From positions 128,966,962 through 129,030,961 of the forward strand of contig NC_081554.1 of assembly GCF_963082655.1 (NCBI RefSeq): a DNA stretch of 64,000 nt, written 5' to 3'. The notes beneath the pieces were generated by a model. It was not told the DNA's origin and searched no databases. It saw only the letters and a program-made list of their open reading frames with translations. Both the position numbers and the translations under genes were made by a program. Numbering within the stretch: position 1 is the first letter of the stretch; every line of letters starts with the position of its first letter. This document shows, piece by piece, positions 45,080 through 57,783 of the stretch. The stretch is from Stomoxys calcitrans. Taxonomy: Eukaryota > Arthropoda > Insecta > Diptera > Muscidae.

Positions 45080-46030
45080 CAGGGGGGCGGGGGTGATGGG
45101 GATATCGGCACCGGGCGGACACTCCCCTTTACCCCAAAAGTACCACCCAAAAAGAAAAGTGGACCGATCGGGACAGTTTTGGACTTAAATGAAAGGTATT
45201 CAAGTCAGTTGAGTACGAATTTCGTATTCAAAATTGAGTCCAAGTAATTGGGGGGCCCCCCCGACCCCAAAACTCCCCAAAATAGGTTTATTGAACGAAA
45301 ATGACAATATGGGGTCGAATGAAAGGTATTCGGGAGTAGATTAAGAATATGGTCACGAAGGAGGTATAGGCTTTATAATTTGTTGATATTGGAAAGGGGC
45401 GGTTCCTCCCCCGTTAATCCAAATACGCCGCCCAAATTCAAAAGCGGACCGATAAGGTCAAATGAAAGAAACTGGAGAGTAGAATACGAATATGTTATAA
45501 AAACTTGGCTTCAAGTATCCAAGGGGTCAGCCAACCCAAAAATGCTCCAAACAGACATAAGGGACGCATATACCAGCAGCAGGCTACGAATATGACATAA
45601 AAAGTGAGGTCTAAATAATTGATGGTCGCCCTATCTCCGATAAACCCCCCAAATGGGAATATTACTCGATCATAGCTTGATGAAACTCAAATGAAAGGCA
45701 TTTTGAGTTCAGATTACGAATGTGAAATTAAACTTTGTTTCCAAGAATCTAGGTGGTGCTTTACCTCCTAAAATTGCCTCCAATAGATTATTGGACCCAT
45801 TAAAACAATGGGAAATCAAGTGATAGATTTTTTTGAGTAGAGTGCGTCATTCAAATTTGTGTTCAAGTGGTAGTGTAGATGAGGTGTGGTGTACAACTCT
45901 CATATAGACGCCCTCCAAAAAACGACTGTATACACAAATTATGACAATATGTGGTAAAATTGAAGGTATAAGTTAGAGGACTGCGAATCTGATATATATG
46001 AGCACCCACAGTCCATCAATCACAACGACC
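45080..46030 (+). repeat. Family D tandem array, G/C-rich monomers
   Basis: Five or more decayed units each with AAATGAAAGGTATT, GAGTAGATTACGAATATG, a CCAAGTAATTGGGGGGCCC-type block, and ACCCCAAAACTCCCCAAA. Unit starts (ATGAAAGG) at 45189, 45319, 45462, 45691 with spacing near 115-145 bp. Distinct from the A/B/C monomers. I have an impression of similar tandem sequence in muscid and blowfly DNA but cannot name the family. Confidence 0.7.
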
Positions 46031-46904
46031 TTACAGAACACTGTGTGATTTAGTTAATGTGTGGAGACCGCCATACCCCCAAAATTATGACGTTCAGCGT
46101 GATAGCGTGAGTTGCAAACCTTAACAGTAAGGTTGTAACCATTTTTAGCTCATCGATAGACAAGACCAAACGACGTGCTGCTGGGCAACAGAACTATCGC
46201 CACCGCACCAAATATATAGACTAGCAAATTAGTTCTTTACCACACAAAATCGTTTAATATGGCAATTTGATTTGATTTAAACAAAGACTTAATGATGACT
46301 ATTTAATAGGTAGTTATGTAGTAATTTATAGACAATCACCATATGATGATCCACTCCAAGCGAGTTGCACTGACATTTAAATTAGCGCCATCTACTGGTT
46401 GTTTCATTTAGATTTAGTTGAGCCAATTGAAAACAGCTATTAGAAGGCGTTAATTTGGAGAAGCCAACATGAACAGAAAGTGGGCAGAGTGATCATAATT
46501 ATGCATACAGCATTTATCTTTGTTATGACAACCAATCGGTCCTCTGAATAAAGAAAAATAAAATATAGGAATTTCGTTGCGGTTGTTAACTGTATTATTT
46601 TTTAACTTTCCCACCCAAGACGGTGTTTAAGGTCGTTTAAGTGCCAATCTTAGAAATTGATATAGATGCCAGATAAAATAGATATAAACACTAAACATTT
46701 CTATAGAAAAAAGAATTTTTGAGAAAAATCTTTTTAGTTGAAATGTTTTTAAAATGTTAGAGTAAGAATAAGAAACACATTTTTCGCGTGGCGAAAGTGT
46801 CTAATTATGTTTTTGCAAGTCCTACACTAAAATCAACTCTTATGCTATCAAAAAGGGGGTAGCGAAGCGTACCACAGGGTTGCCTGTATACATAAACAAT
46901 AAAA
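46031..46904. other. No identifiable gene
   Basis: AT-rich DNA without recognisable frames or repeat families. Confidence 0.35.
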
Positions 46905-47440
46905 AATGACCAATAGCAAACTGTTCATTGTGAAAAAAGGGCATCAACAAGTTTTCTCCACCTAGCTCTATCGTTGGCCAAAGCCTTAACCTGATTCCAA
47001 GATATATGGGTTGATTTCAACTCTGTCTTCGTGCAGCGGATCCATATGTTTTTCGGGCGTCCCCTCCCTCGCTGTCCTTGCGGGTTGCAGTCTAGGACAT
47101 TTCTCGCTATATCATCTCACGGTCGGTGTAGCATATGACCCAACCAAGTCTATTTTTTCTTCCGGATTTTTACTTCTACAGGAGAAGTGTTTGTTCTTAT
47201 TTGAAATTCCTCATTTGAAATACGATTTGTCCAGAAAATTCTAAGTATTTGTCGTAGGCAGTGATTTATAAAAACTTGGATTTTGCGGGAAGTAGTTTGT
47301 GTCAAGCTCCATGTTGTACTGGCATATTATATAATAGATTTCACACTACAGTTATAGATTCTGACTTTTGCATTATGTGAGATGTACCTGCATCTCAAAA
47401 CTTTGTTGAGTTTAAGAAATGCACTCCTTGTTGACATACA
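46905..47440 (-). pseudogene. LINE RT C-terminal region (different family from RTE and LOA copies)
   Basis: Minus-strand translation across frameshifts gives LNKVLRCRYISHNAKVRIYN, INHCLRQILRIFWTNRISN, WLGHMLHR, NPQGQRGRGRPKNIW and RARWRKLVDAL. These match the end of a LINE pol: ...FINKCLRRIL, WxGHxLR, WNPQGxRxRGRP, DRxxWRxxVxALC. The palm motifs are absent, so this is a 5'-truncated copy. Confidence 0.78.
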
Positions 47441-47996
47441 TACGTGCGAATTTTGGTAAAAATTCTCCATATCAAATTTAAGCAAATTTTGTCATACGCA
47501 ATGTCCCTACTTATTTTAATCATAAAAACCAATATCAATTTTCGAGGAACTTTATTGATACATAATGCATGCATACGGAGCTACATGTAAATTATTATCA
47601 GCATGTCCGCGATTGGTCACCTGATAACGTCCAGCTTTTGTTGCCTGTTGTTTCCATTGATTACCACATGCCACAAAAGAGGGGACAAAATCCAGTCTTC
47701 TGTAGTTCCTCTAAGCTACTAGTTTAGCCCGTCTCTAGGGATGACTTTATAATCCCGAGTTTCAACACAGAGCTTTCCAAAAAATTTGTTAAAGTATTGA
47801 ACCAACCTTGAAATGCAGTTGGCCCCATAGAATTTCTGTCAGTGCATGTAAATAAGAAAAGTGTGAAATGTCTGTCAGTAATCGTCATGTGTCGCGTTGT
47901 ATAAATATTTGTATAATTTGTACAACATTCCAGGCGGTTGTTTTAAAAATAATTTGTTAAGGCCTTTTTATTGTACGTAAATATTTGGCAAGTAAA

Positions 47997-48036
<40 letters not shown>

Positions 48037-48841
48037 TGGTTGGATGGCTGGTTGACGCGTTGTGTTTTGTTTAAATTATCGTTAATATTATCATTTATTG
48101 TCGTCTCCACCCACTTGGAAATACTTTTTCGCTTTCGCGGTTAACAATGCGTGTGACAAATGGCATGTCTCACATTCTGGGGTTGGAAGTGATGTGACAG
48201 ATTTTTTTATTGTTTCTGTGGCTGTTATTCACTCGACTGTTGACAAAAAAATAATAATAATAATTCTTTTGTCTTGTTTCACGAAAATTGTTTTCTGTAC
48301 AATTGTGGGTTATTGCTTCTGGCTCTGCTGCTATTATTGTTATTATCTGGTTTTTGTATATTTTCCACATTATACAGTACATTCATTTAAAATTTATTAT
48401 ACAAATATTTGTGTTAAAACAGCAACAGCAACAGCCCAAAAAATGATGTTTTTGTTATGGATGAATGTAAATTTTTTTTCGCACCAATGTGTGCGTTTTT
48501 TTAAGAGAAATATGTAAAGTTTTAATGCTCATCATGAAATATGTGTTAATTTGGTGATAATTTATGGCTGCAGTTGCTAAATGATTTTGAAATAAATAAT
48601 AGCTAAACGACACAGCGATGGATGGTGAATCGAATTAAAGGAAAGATGATGATAAACTTATTTCATAAAGATAAATGCCTATGAGGATTTCCAAACAATA
48701 TGTTATATCATGAATAACTGCCAAACTATGAAGGATAAATCTATCCAATGTGCCTCTACACCCAAAGCGATTAAAAAGGTAACAAATCTAGTATCTATTG
48801 CACTTTTATATAACCTGGAAAAAATTGAAAAAAAAAAAAAA
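47441..48841. other. Unique DNA with a GT microsatellite, no gene seen
   Basis: Rich in TTGTTATTATTG-type tracts. A 139-codon frame (48098-48517) has cysteine/tyrosine-rich low-complexity content without a domain; I treat it as chance. Confidence 0.35.
48000..48033. repeat. (GT)n microsatellite
   Basis: About 17 uninterrupted GT units. Confidence 0.97.
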
Positions 48842-49098
48842 ATACAAGTAAGAGCGTGCTAAGTTCGGCCAATGATTCACTTATGATGTTAAATTTTATA
48901 GAAATCGGTTCAGATTTAGATGTAGCTCAAATATATTAGTATCTCCCGTTATTCATTTTTTGGACCTTTGCAAGTACATTTATCAACCCATTTTCTCAAA
49001 ATGTTACTCTATGACTAACAAAATGTGTAGGGATTTTGGTCCAAGCCAGTAATCGGTTTGTTGTGAGCTTAAACTGCTAAAACGAAACCTCGAAAAAG
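48842..49098 (-). mobile_element. Family A tail fragment joined to other INE-like sequence
   Basis: CAAGTAAGAGCGTGCTAAG then TTCGGCCAATG: the palindrome is cut in its middle. Sequence after it (ATCGGTTCAGATTTAGATG) resembles a family C-like monomer. Confidence 0.55.
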
Positions 49099-49260
49099 TC
49101 AAGAATTCTGTGCTACTAACAAAGTCCCTAATTGCTTACCCTACCACGCCGGGTCTGTTAACCGCGAAAGCCGGGCAAAAGCATAGGAAATGCTACATTT
49201 TCCCAGCATGCCGTACACATGCTATCACTTGCCGCTATTTTTTTGCATAAGTAAGCTCGT
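49099..49260 (-). mobile_element. LINE 3' region fragment
   Basis: CAAGAATTCTGTGCTACTAAC, AACCGCGAAAGCCGGGCAA and AGCATAGGAAATGCTAC match 36610-36770 in order, so it is the same LINE family; the CCTAA tail is not included. Confidence 0.72.
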
Positions 49261-49261
49261 A

Positions 49262-49640
49262 GTTCCATGTGTAAATTGTAGTGTAGTGCCATGTGTAAAT
49301 TTCAGCCAAATCGGATAACAATTGCGCCTTCCAGGGGTTCAAGAAGTCAAATCAGGAAATCTGTTTAAATGGGAGCTTTATCCAAATCTGAGCCGATATG
49401 GTCCATTTGCAATCCCCAACGACCTACATCAAAAGTAAGTATTTGTGCAACATTTCAAGCGGTTAGCTTTACGTGTTCGACCACTATCGTGATTTCGACA
49501 GACGGCGGACATAGCTACATCGAATCAGAATGTCGAGATGATCCAGAATATATATGCTTAATGGGTCCCAGACTAATATTTCATGGTGTTAGAAACGGAA
49601 TGACTAGATTAGTATTCCCCATATCCTTTGGTGTTGGGTA
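49262..49640 (-). mobile_element. Family A element, head part and one monomer
   Basis: GCCAAATCGGATAACAATTG, GGGAGCTTTATCCAAATCTG, the GCGGTTAGCTTTACGTG block, GACAGACGGCGGACATAGC, (TA)n-GCTTAATGGG, and head CCATATCCTTTGGTGTTGGG. Confidence 0.78.
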
Positions 49641-49674
49641 TAAAAATTTGACTTCTTGCATATATTTAGTAAAA

Positions 49675-51303
49675 CAAATAAGAAGGCGTTAATGTCGGCC
49701 AAACTTTGGATACCCACCACCTCGGGTATATATATAAACCACCTTTCATCAAAATCCGGTAAAAATTGCATACCTTATGTCCCATAGCAATATATATCGA
49801 AATATGATCCGATTTGGACCAAATACTAATAAGTACAAGTTATTGTTCAATTATGTATAACAAAATATTGGTCTTTTTAGTAGCTATATCTAAAAGTAAA
49901 CCGATCTGACTCATATACAATATGGATGCCTAACATACGCCAATGTGTCAAATTTCAGTTAAATCGGATTATAAATGCGCCTTTTTTGGGGCCAAGACTT
50001 TAATCGAGATATCGGTCTATAAGGCTATATGCAAATCTTGATCTCGATCTAGACCAAATTGCTCTGTCCCAAATTTCGGCAACATCGGACAATAAATGCT
50101 CCTTTTATGGGCCCAAAAAATTAAATCGAGAGATCGGTCAATATGGCAGCTATATCCAAATCTGGACCGATTTGAGTGAAATTGAAGAAGGATGTCGAAG
50201 GGCCTAACAGAACTCACTGTCCCAAATTGCGGCGACATCGGACAATAAATGCGCTTTTTATGGCCCCAAAACCTAAAACCGAGGGATCGGTCCATATGGC
50301 AGCTATATCAAAATCTGTATCGATCTGTGCCATAATGCCGAAGTATGTCAAGAGGTTTAACTTAACTCACTGTTCCAAATTTCGGCGACATCGGACAATC
50401 AAGACCCTAAATCGGGGGATCGGTCTATATGGCAGCTATATCCAACTCTGGACCGATCTGAGCCAAATTGACGAATAATATCGAAGGGCCTAACACAACT
50501 CCAGGTCCTAAATTTCAGCAAAATTGGATAATAAATGTTGCTTTTATGGTCCTTAGACCCTACATCGGAGGATCGGTCTATATGGCAGCTAAATCCAAAT
50601 CTGAACCGATCTGGGCAAAATTGATGGAGGATGTCGAAGGGCCTAACACAACTCACTGTCCCAAATTTCAGCAAAATCGGATAATAAATGTGGCTTTTAT
50701 GGGCTTAAGACCCTAAATTGGGGGATCGGTCTATATGGAAGCTATATCCAAATTTGGACGGATTTGAGCAAAATTGACGATGGATGTCGAGGGACCTAAC
50801 ACAACTCACTGTCCCAAATTTCTGCAAACTCGGATAATAAATGTGTCTTTTATGGGTTTAAGACCCTAAATTGGAGGATCGGTCTATATGGCAGCTATAT
50901 CCAAATTTAGACCGATCTGATCTTTATTGACGGAGAATGTCGAGGGCAATTCACTGTCCCAAATTTTAGCAAAATCGGATAATAAATGTGGCTTTTATTA
51001 GGGTCTTACCTAAATCGGCGGATCGGTCTATATGGGGGCTATATCAAGATATAGTCCAATATCTTTGAACTTAACCTGCTTATGGACAAAAAAAGAATCT
51101 GTGCAAAGTTTCAGCTCAATATCTTTATTTTTGAAGACTGTAGCGAGATTTCAATAGACAGACGGACGGACATGTCTAGATCGTCTTAGATTTTTACGCT
51201 GATTAAGAATATATATACTTTATAGGGTCGGAAATGGATATTTCGATGTGTTGCAAACGGAATGACAAAATGAATATACCCCCATCCTTCGGTGGTGGGT
51301 ATA
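49675..51303 (-). mobile_element. Family B element, complete (1.63 kb)
   Basis: Tail CAAATAAGAAGGCGTTAATG-TCGGCC at 49675, then AAACCACCTTTCATCAAAATC. About eight monomers follow, with GATCGGTCTATATGG at 50419, 50571, 50724 and 50877 (steps 152, 153, 153). GACAGACGGACGGACATG lies at 51159, the (TA)n at 51210 and the head CCATCCTTCGGTGGTGGG at 51283. Frames such as 50399-50674 are 51-codon artefacts. Confidence 0.9.
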
Positions 51304-51354
51304 AAAATCATTTTTGTTGATTAGCATTTAATGAAAACAAATTTAATTCTTATT

Positions 51355-52436
51355 ACCCCTACCATAGGATGGCGGTAAACACTTCGTCATTCCGTTAGTT
51401 TCACATCGAAATATTGGTCCGTCCGTCCGTCTGTCTGTCGAAACTACGCTAACTTTGGAAGGAGTAAAGCTAGGCGGTTGAAATTTTGCACAAATATTTC
51501 CCTATAGTGTAGGTCGGTTGGGATTGTAAATGGGATATAACGGTTTATGTTTTGATATAGCCGATTTCCCGATTATATTTCCGATTTCCCGATTATATTA
51601 AGAAAGAGACTAATGCCTTCTCTGAGGATGGAATGAACCGCATTATTTGGATGCCCGGCCATAAGGGAGTAAGGGGAAATGAAAGAGCATACAATTCGAA
51701 TGATAGAGGACTGCCGTCAATAACCTGGGTTAACCTGAAGCCTTTGAGTCGATGCAGTCCGAGTTAAGAGCAAACCCGACGAACGCGTATCCGACACTGT
51801 GGAACGGCGAAATGGTAGGTAGGACTACGAAAATCCCATGGGGAGATCGTGAGAAGACGAGGCTTTTACTGAAAGAAAGTAAGAAGGAGGTCAGTACAGC
51901 TTGCGGTATCATAACGGGACACATAGGACTACGAGCTCAAAATCGAGCTCAATTATGCAAAATCGTTGCCGTAAGTGATAGCTGGTGTAGGGTATGTGGG
52001 GAGGACGATGGCATTTCCAATGTCATTGTCCGGCTTTCGCGGCTAAAAGACACTGGTACTTCGGTGAGGACCAAATATCAGATATGAACCAAATTAGGAG
52101 GGTGGTATGGAAAACAATTAGGGATTTTGTAAGTACTACGGAATTGCTAATTTAAAATTTTCTTTTTCGATGTTACTTCTGAGTTTCTGTAGGGCACAAC
52201 AAGCCGACTACTGGCTTATGTGCATGCTCATAGTGGCATGGGGCGAATTAATATCCGCGCCCTCTTCTCGGCCTAACCTAACCTAATCTGATATAGCTCC
52301 AATAGCATAGCAATTCTTATCCGTTATCACTTGTTTGCCTAAAAAGGGAAACCGTGCAAAGAACATGACAAATGCGACCCATGGTGGGGCATACATAAGA
52401 TTCAGCCCGAAGAACTTAGCATACTTTTACTTGTTT
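51355..52436 (+). mobile_element. Family A element split by a LINE fragment
   Basis: 51355-51597 carries the head (ACCATAGGATGGCGG), GTCCGTCCGTCCGTCTGTC and the start of a monomer, with CGATTTCCCGATTATATT doubled at the junction. 52287-52436 resumes (CTGATATAGCTCCAATAGC) and ends in a tail CCGAAGAACTTAGCATAC-TTTTACTTG. Confidence 0.78.
51598..52286 (+). pseudogene. LINE RNase H end, C-terminal domain, 3' UTR and CCTAA tail
   Basis: Translation gives FSEDGMNRIIWMPGHKGVRG, NERA, GLPSITWVNLKP, then in another frame PTLWNGEMVGRTTKIPWGD, LLLKESKKEVSTACGIITGH and CRVCGEDDG (51752-52087). The 3' UTR (GTGGCATGGGGCGAATTAAT) ends in GCCTAACCTAACCTAA. Same family as 36604-37515, and the best 3' reference in the window. 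Confidence 0.83.
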
Positions 52437-54067
52437 TCTATCCCACTGAGTGTTTGTGTGCTGCTTTAAATGTGTAGGATTCTAGTGCGTTAGAAACTGG
52501 CCCATGGGTGGTGAGTGTTCGTCACCCATGCTCAGTTCAAAATTTTGGACTGTGTGCCAAAGCCACATGTTGACCTCAGCTTGGCATTTCGATAATGAAA
52601 ACTGCACTGTTGCACTGTTAAAGTTAATGTTGTTTTTGACATGGATCTTGAAGTCACTTGTAGACATGATAAATACTTTAAAGCCTTTCCAATTAACCTT
52701 TAGACTAGCTTCAAGGCTATTTTCATATTTGTGCTGGCATACTCCTCCAAATATTTTATTCGCATCTTAAAAAAAAATCAAATAATAATAATAATTTTGA
52801 AAAATAATGTATAAAACAGAAGGTATCTCTCTGCCTGTAGTGAATGCAATCTGAGCTTCTTCATAACATTCTTGATGTATCGGACGTAAAGACTCTCTTC
52901 GTCATCATCACTAATCACATCAATTTCACAGCATCATAACAGTTTGTTTAGAGCTATTTAATTAAACCGTAAATAACTTGCAAATGGCTAATAAGCCTGA
53001 AATGAAGCGGAATAAAAGCTGATTGTTTTATGCAAACTTGTCTCTAGAGAGACGGAAAAGCTCACATCAAACCAGGGCAAATGTACCGGTGTTGCAGTCG
53101 GTCATTCGTTTTCGTTTAATGCTCACATTAAAATTAACTGACACCTCATGACACCTGTAACGAATGCCATGAATTAACGTCATTGCTAATGTGAAAATTA
53201 TGCACTGGAAATTCACAGACATGTGTAAAACAGTCATTTGAGGTTATTTGAAACAATGCGTCTATGCTGATCGAAGCTGAACCTTAGTTTAGTTCAGCCA
53301 TTTGTAGAACACCACAAATTGACATAGCCAACTTTCATTAAACAAAAACAGCAGCTACTAATAAAAACTTAGCACAGAAAAAAAAGACAAACAACAACAA
53401 CAGACAAAACTAACCCCAATGGAGGCAAATGAAAATCGAGAAAAAAAGTACGTACAGAAAACCGGCTATAAGCATTAAACTATACACAATTATGTGCCAT
53501 AAAAAATATGTAAACACAGCTCATACGAATTTATACTGTTTTGTAGTGCTGCCGTTTGTATGGCCATTTTCTAAATGGGAAAAGCTGTTAACGTCATTTT
53601 TTTGTGAATTTTGCTTAGTGGTTTTTCTGCTTGCATACATTTAATTGAGTTGCTTAAAATCAGCAGCATAACATCATCAACAAGCTGAACACAAATCGAC
53701 CAGCAAAAACAAAAGACTTGTCAATTACAGCCGTCAACAGTCATTCACGGGTCTCTGCTGTGTCAGAGTCATTTCAGTCATTCCAGTCATTTGCTTAAAT
53801 CAAATTTAACATAACAAATGTTAAACATGGCAATCAGCACCGAATGAAAAACCAGAGGCTTGTCAACGATGTGAGTTCATTAATGTTGTTCCACCATTAC
53901 ATCGTAAGTCTAATATTGTTTTCTTAGAATTGAAAGTGGCAGATTCATGTGGAATTGGATGAAAAGTCCTAAGAGGTGGGGGATTATTCTAAAACCGACA
54001 CTAATGAAATTTGGTAGACATAAAACGGATATGAAATTGCACACATGAGAAGTTACACTCGCTGCTA
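52437..54067. other. Unique DNA, no gene seen
   Basis: No repeat family recognised. CAACAACAACAG and AACAAAAACAGCAG tracts occur at 53340-53410. Frames (for example 53429-53644) look like chance. Confidence 0.35.
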
Positions 54068-55110
54068 ATCTTGTTATACCCTCCACCATACGATGGGAGT
54101 GTACTAATTTCGTCATGCCGTTTGTAACACATCGACAATTTGATCTGAGTATATGTATTCTTGATCGTCTGTCCGTCCTTCTGTCAATCACGCTCACTTT
54201 CGAGGGAGTAAATTTAGGCACTCGAAATTTTTTCACAAATACTTCCCATTAGTGGAGGTCAGTTGGGATTATAAATGGGTCGGTCCATATTCTTGTTTAG
54301 CTGCCATATAAACCGATCTTGGATCTTGACTTCTTAAGCCTCTAGACGGCACAATTTTTAACCGATTTGGCTGAAATTTTGCACTTTTTTGACTTCCTAC
54401 AACTGTGCCAAGGCTCAAAGGTTCATAACCTGATATAGCTGCTATATAAACCGATCTCCTGATTATACTTCTTGAGCTTCTGGAGAGCACAATTATTATA
54501 CGATTGGGCTGAAATTGTGCATAATGTATATTGTTTTGACTTCGAACAACTATGGCGTGTATGGGCTCAATCTGTTTATAACCTGATATAGCTCCCATGT
54601 ATACCGATCTCCCAATTAAAGCTCCCATGTATACCGATCTCCCAATATAAACTGACCTCTCAATTTGACTTCTTGAGCCCCTGGAAGACACAATTGTTGT
54701 CCAATTTGGCTAACATTTTGGACGGAGTATTTTTTTGTGACTTCCAACTGCCATCTACATACGCCCTAAATCAGTCTATAACTTGTAATAACTCCTATAT
54801 AAACCGACCTCCCGATTTGACTTTTTGGGCCTCTGAAAGCTTAAAATTTTGTTCGATTTGGTTGAAATTTTGTACGCAGTGTTCTTTCTGGCTTCCAATA
54901 ATCATGACAAGTACGGTCTACATCTGTCTATGACTTGATCCCCCTCCCATATAAACCGATCTCCCGATTTGACATATTTAGTCGCTGGGAGCCGCAATTG
55001 TAATCCGATTTAACTGATGTCATAACTAAAATACGGAGTGTTGTGTTATGACTTTCAACAACCGTGCCGAAAAAGGTTCAAATCTATCTATAGCTACCAT
55101 TTAAGCCAAA
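54068..55110 (+). mobile_element. Family A element with about six monomers
   Basis: Head TATACCCTCCACCATACGATGG, GTATTCTTGATCG, GTCTGTCCGTCC-TTCTGTC, then monomers (CTGATATAGCTGCTATATAA, CTCCCGATTTGACTTTTTGG). A 30-bp piece (GCTCCCATGTATACCGATCT) is tandemly doubled at 54591-54650. The tail is missing. Confidence 0.82.
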
Positions 55111-55904
55111 GTAACGATAAGTCTTCTAATGCCCCTAGAAGTTTTGAATTTTCGACTGATAATACAGAAATTTGGCACAGAAAGTTCACATGTGCCCACG
55201 AAATATGTGAACAAGAATGGGGTTTCCCAGTTAAACATGGAGTGGGGATTGAGAGATCGATTCTAGTTATGGAGGTGAGAGGCGATGATATCACGAATGG
55301 AATTCCCTGTGAATGCTGAGTGGACTTTACTTTAGCGGGTGGTTTAACTTATAATTCCTTGCTATGGTTGTAGGAGAAGTAAAGTTTTATACTTTATAGA
55401 AAAGGCAAGTGACATACAAGTGAAGTTTTATACTTTCTAGAAAAGGCAAGTGACATGTCGTACTAAAATGCTTATAACTAACAATTCATAATGGTCTTAC
55501 AGTCTTTTGCAGATTAGAACGGATGGCAAAAAAGGAGATATCTTATACAGTATACAATTCATAGTAATTCACAATATAATTCAATGACAAACAACTTATT
55601 CTACGATATATTCTTAATACTTTTCTGCTTTTTTTCTGAATTTAAAGTTACAAATTCAAATTTCTCCAATATGTTAGTAAGTATTAATAAGTATTAAGTA
55701 TCCAATATGTTAGTAAGTATTTGTTTTTCTTTCGTTTAACAAAGCATTTTATACTGAAAACGAACATTTGGGTTTATTTTTCACGTAATAGACCCAGACG
55801 ACACAATTGAAGTTGCTTAGGGTTTAACTATAAACGAAGTGCCTTTAAGTTCATAGAGTTGCACATGCACAACTAACATTGTGGAGGGCTTCTCCCATTA
55901 CGTG
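55111..55904. other. No identifiable gene; small tandem duplication
   Basis: Frames at 55038-55319 are unrecognised. At 55375-55460 a unit of about 50 bp (GAAGTTTTATACTTTCTAG, AAAAGGCAAGTGACAT) occurs twice. Otherwise AT-rich. Confidence 0.45.
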
Positions 55905-56045
55905 TCGAATATAGTCAAAATCGGTCTATAGCCTGATAGTGCTCACATATGAACCGATCTACCTATTTTACTTCTTGAGCCCCTAAAGGGCGCAATTTTT
56001 ATTCGAATTGGCTGAAATATTCCATAAGGATTTCCACTATGCAAT
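55905..56045 (+). mobile_element. Family A monomer fragment
   Basis: ATCGGTCTATAGCCTGATAG, TTCTTGAGCCCCTAAAGGGC and AATTGGCTGAAATATTCC match one family A monomer. Confidence 0.65.
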
Positions 56046-56409
56046 CATTTGAACAATCGGCAGTCACTATTTTTGTAATTTACCCGTATATTTTTATGGG
56101 AATTTTTTTATTGGTTTTTGTAACTCGCCATTCTTTGGAACAGCGTTTTCTAAGTCACACTATTACAGAAATTGTTGATATTATTAATTACAATAGCAAC
56201 AGCGTTATTGTCACTTAATTAATTAAATTTTATAATATATCATTAATGCCCGAATTTTTTGAACAAGGCGATTCAAAGATACACAATATCTAATAAACAT
56301 AATATTTATTATGTTCTAATATTTGTAATTGTAGCACTTAATTTGGATGTTGGTATACCAACAAATTTGACTTGCGAAAATATGAGGTGGTAGCACTGCT
56401 ATTATTACG

Positions 56410-56540
56410 ACACAGCTGTATATGTGGGAGCTATATCTAAATCTTAACCGATTTTCACACAAACTATTATATCGTTTGTCCCTGGGCTAAAAAAGTGATA
56501 TGTGTACAATTTCGTGATAATTGGATAACAAATGCGACTT
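56410..56540 (-). mobile_element. Family C-like monomer fragment
   Basis: TATGTGGGAGCTATATCTAA and ATCTTAACCGATTTTCAC match the family C core; a GATAATTGGATAACAAATGC block follows. One monomer only. Confidence 0.55.
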
Positions 56541-57783
56541 GCACCTTGATTGCAACATATAAATGGTAGAATTAATGGTTTTTTTTCAAGTTGAAAGGTG
56601 CGGACTAGGATTTTAGTCTACATACATACATAATATCTTTGGAGAATTTTTTTACAATTTAATGTAGATTATTTATTTCGATACAATTTACCAGCCCTTA
56701 TGTATACACTTCATCCTAAGATAGTAATGGCCATGTTAAAAATTTTTCTTGTTGGATTATTAATGAATTTGTTCGTGGACACAAATTGTTACTGGAAGTC
56801 GTTCTCGTACTTTATTTGTCAGTAAAAGAGAGCGTAAGAGCGAGCAAAATGTTAAGAGTTTGGCAATTGAGAGCTTACAAATTTTGAGTATCGAACAGCT
56901 GTTTAATTCAAACAAATAGCAAAAAAGAGTAAAGACTGTTCTTACTCTACTGCAAATTTTTACTATCAAAGTACGCGAACAGACCTAATGTCGCACTGTA
57001 GCGTTTTGTGTAAACGTTCATTACGCCCCATATAATATCATTTGGTTATCAATCGAAATCCCTGTCATCGCAACAGATTGTTTTGACTTTTTTTAATCTA
57101 TGTGGCCTCGAAATTGATTTGACAATGCAATTAGCTTTCGTGCACCCAAATTCAAAATAAAAACACAAAAATCGCTGCCCTGCGCAGCAAGTTACGTGCT
57201 TCGTAGCCGTTGGAAGCCGTTTGCAGCTCATTTCATTGTTCAATACAACAAAATTAATTCGTTGAGAATGTCTTATAAATTGACGTAAATTATTTGCTTT
57301 TAATTGTACAAATTAGTGTCAGTCATATATTTTGTTTTCACAGACATGTCAAATGCACAGAAATGAGAATGTGACAACCACAACGACCGCAAATGTCACA
57401 TACGGGGAATATTAAAAGCCTGATTGTCAGCCTCGTTCAATTCTTGCTGAGAGAATAATCACAGCGACGGGGCCAGGCGAAGCAGTCAAACACGTTGTGT
57501 GAAGATGAAAATAAATTAACAAACGACAATGAATGCAAAAAATAATATAAACATCAACTCGACGTTTTTAAGAATTACGTCTGGTAATAAATGAATGAGG
57601 CGATGGACGGACTAATAAAACGGACGAGCGGATGATTTGCAGACAATATGGTCTGTATGACAAAAACAAAATGTTACTGAGTTGTATGCTTCACCAGGCA
57701 TACTTGAAATTAAAACGAATATAAACAAATAAAAGCCAAATTGAAACGATTGTGACTTTTTAATACCCTACACCATAAAAATC
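56541..57783. other. Unique DNA, no gene seen
   Basis: No repeat or coding signal recognised. Contains an imperfect hexamer-poor AT-rich block and, at the right edge, a short ATACCCTACACCATAAAAA head-like piece next to an element tail. Confidence 0.35.

Noticed and set aside
48098..48517. 139-codon plus-strand frame as a host gene
   Set aside because: Low-complexity content derived from TTATTATTG-type tracts, no domain, no splice or promoter support.
55038..55319. 93-codon plus-strand frame
   Set aside because: Starts inside a family A monomer and continues into unrecognised DNA; no domain or conservation evidence.
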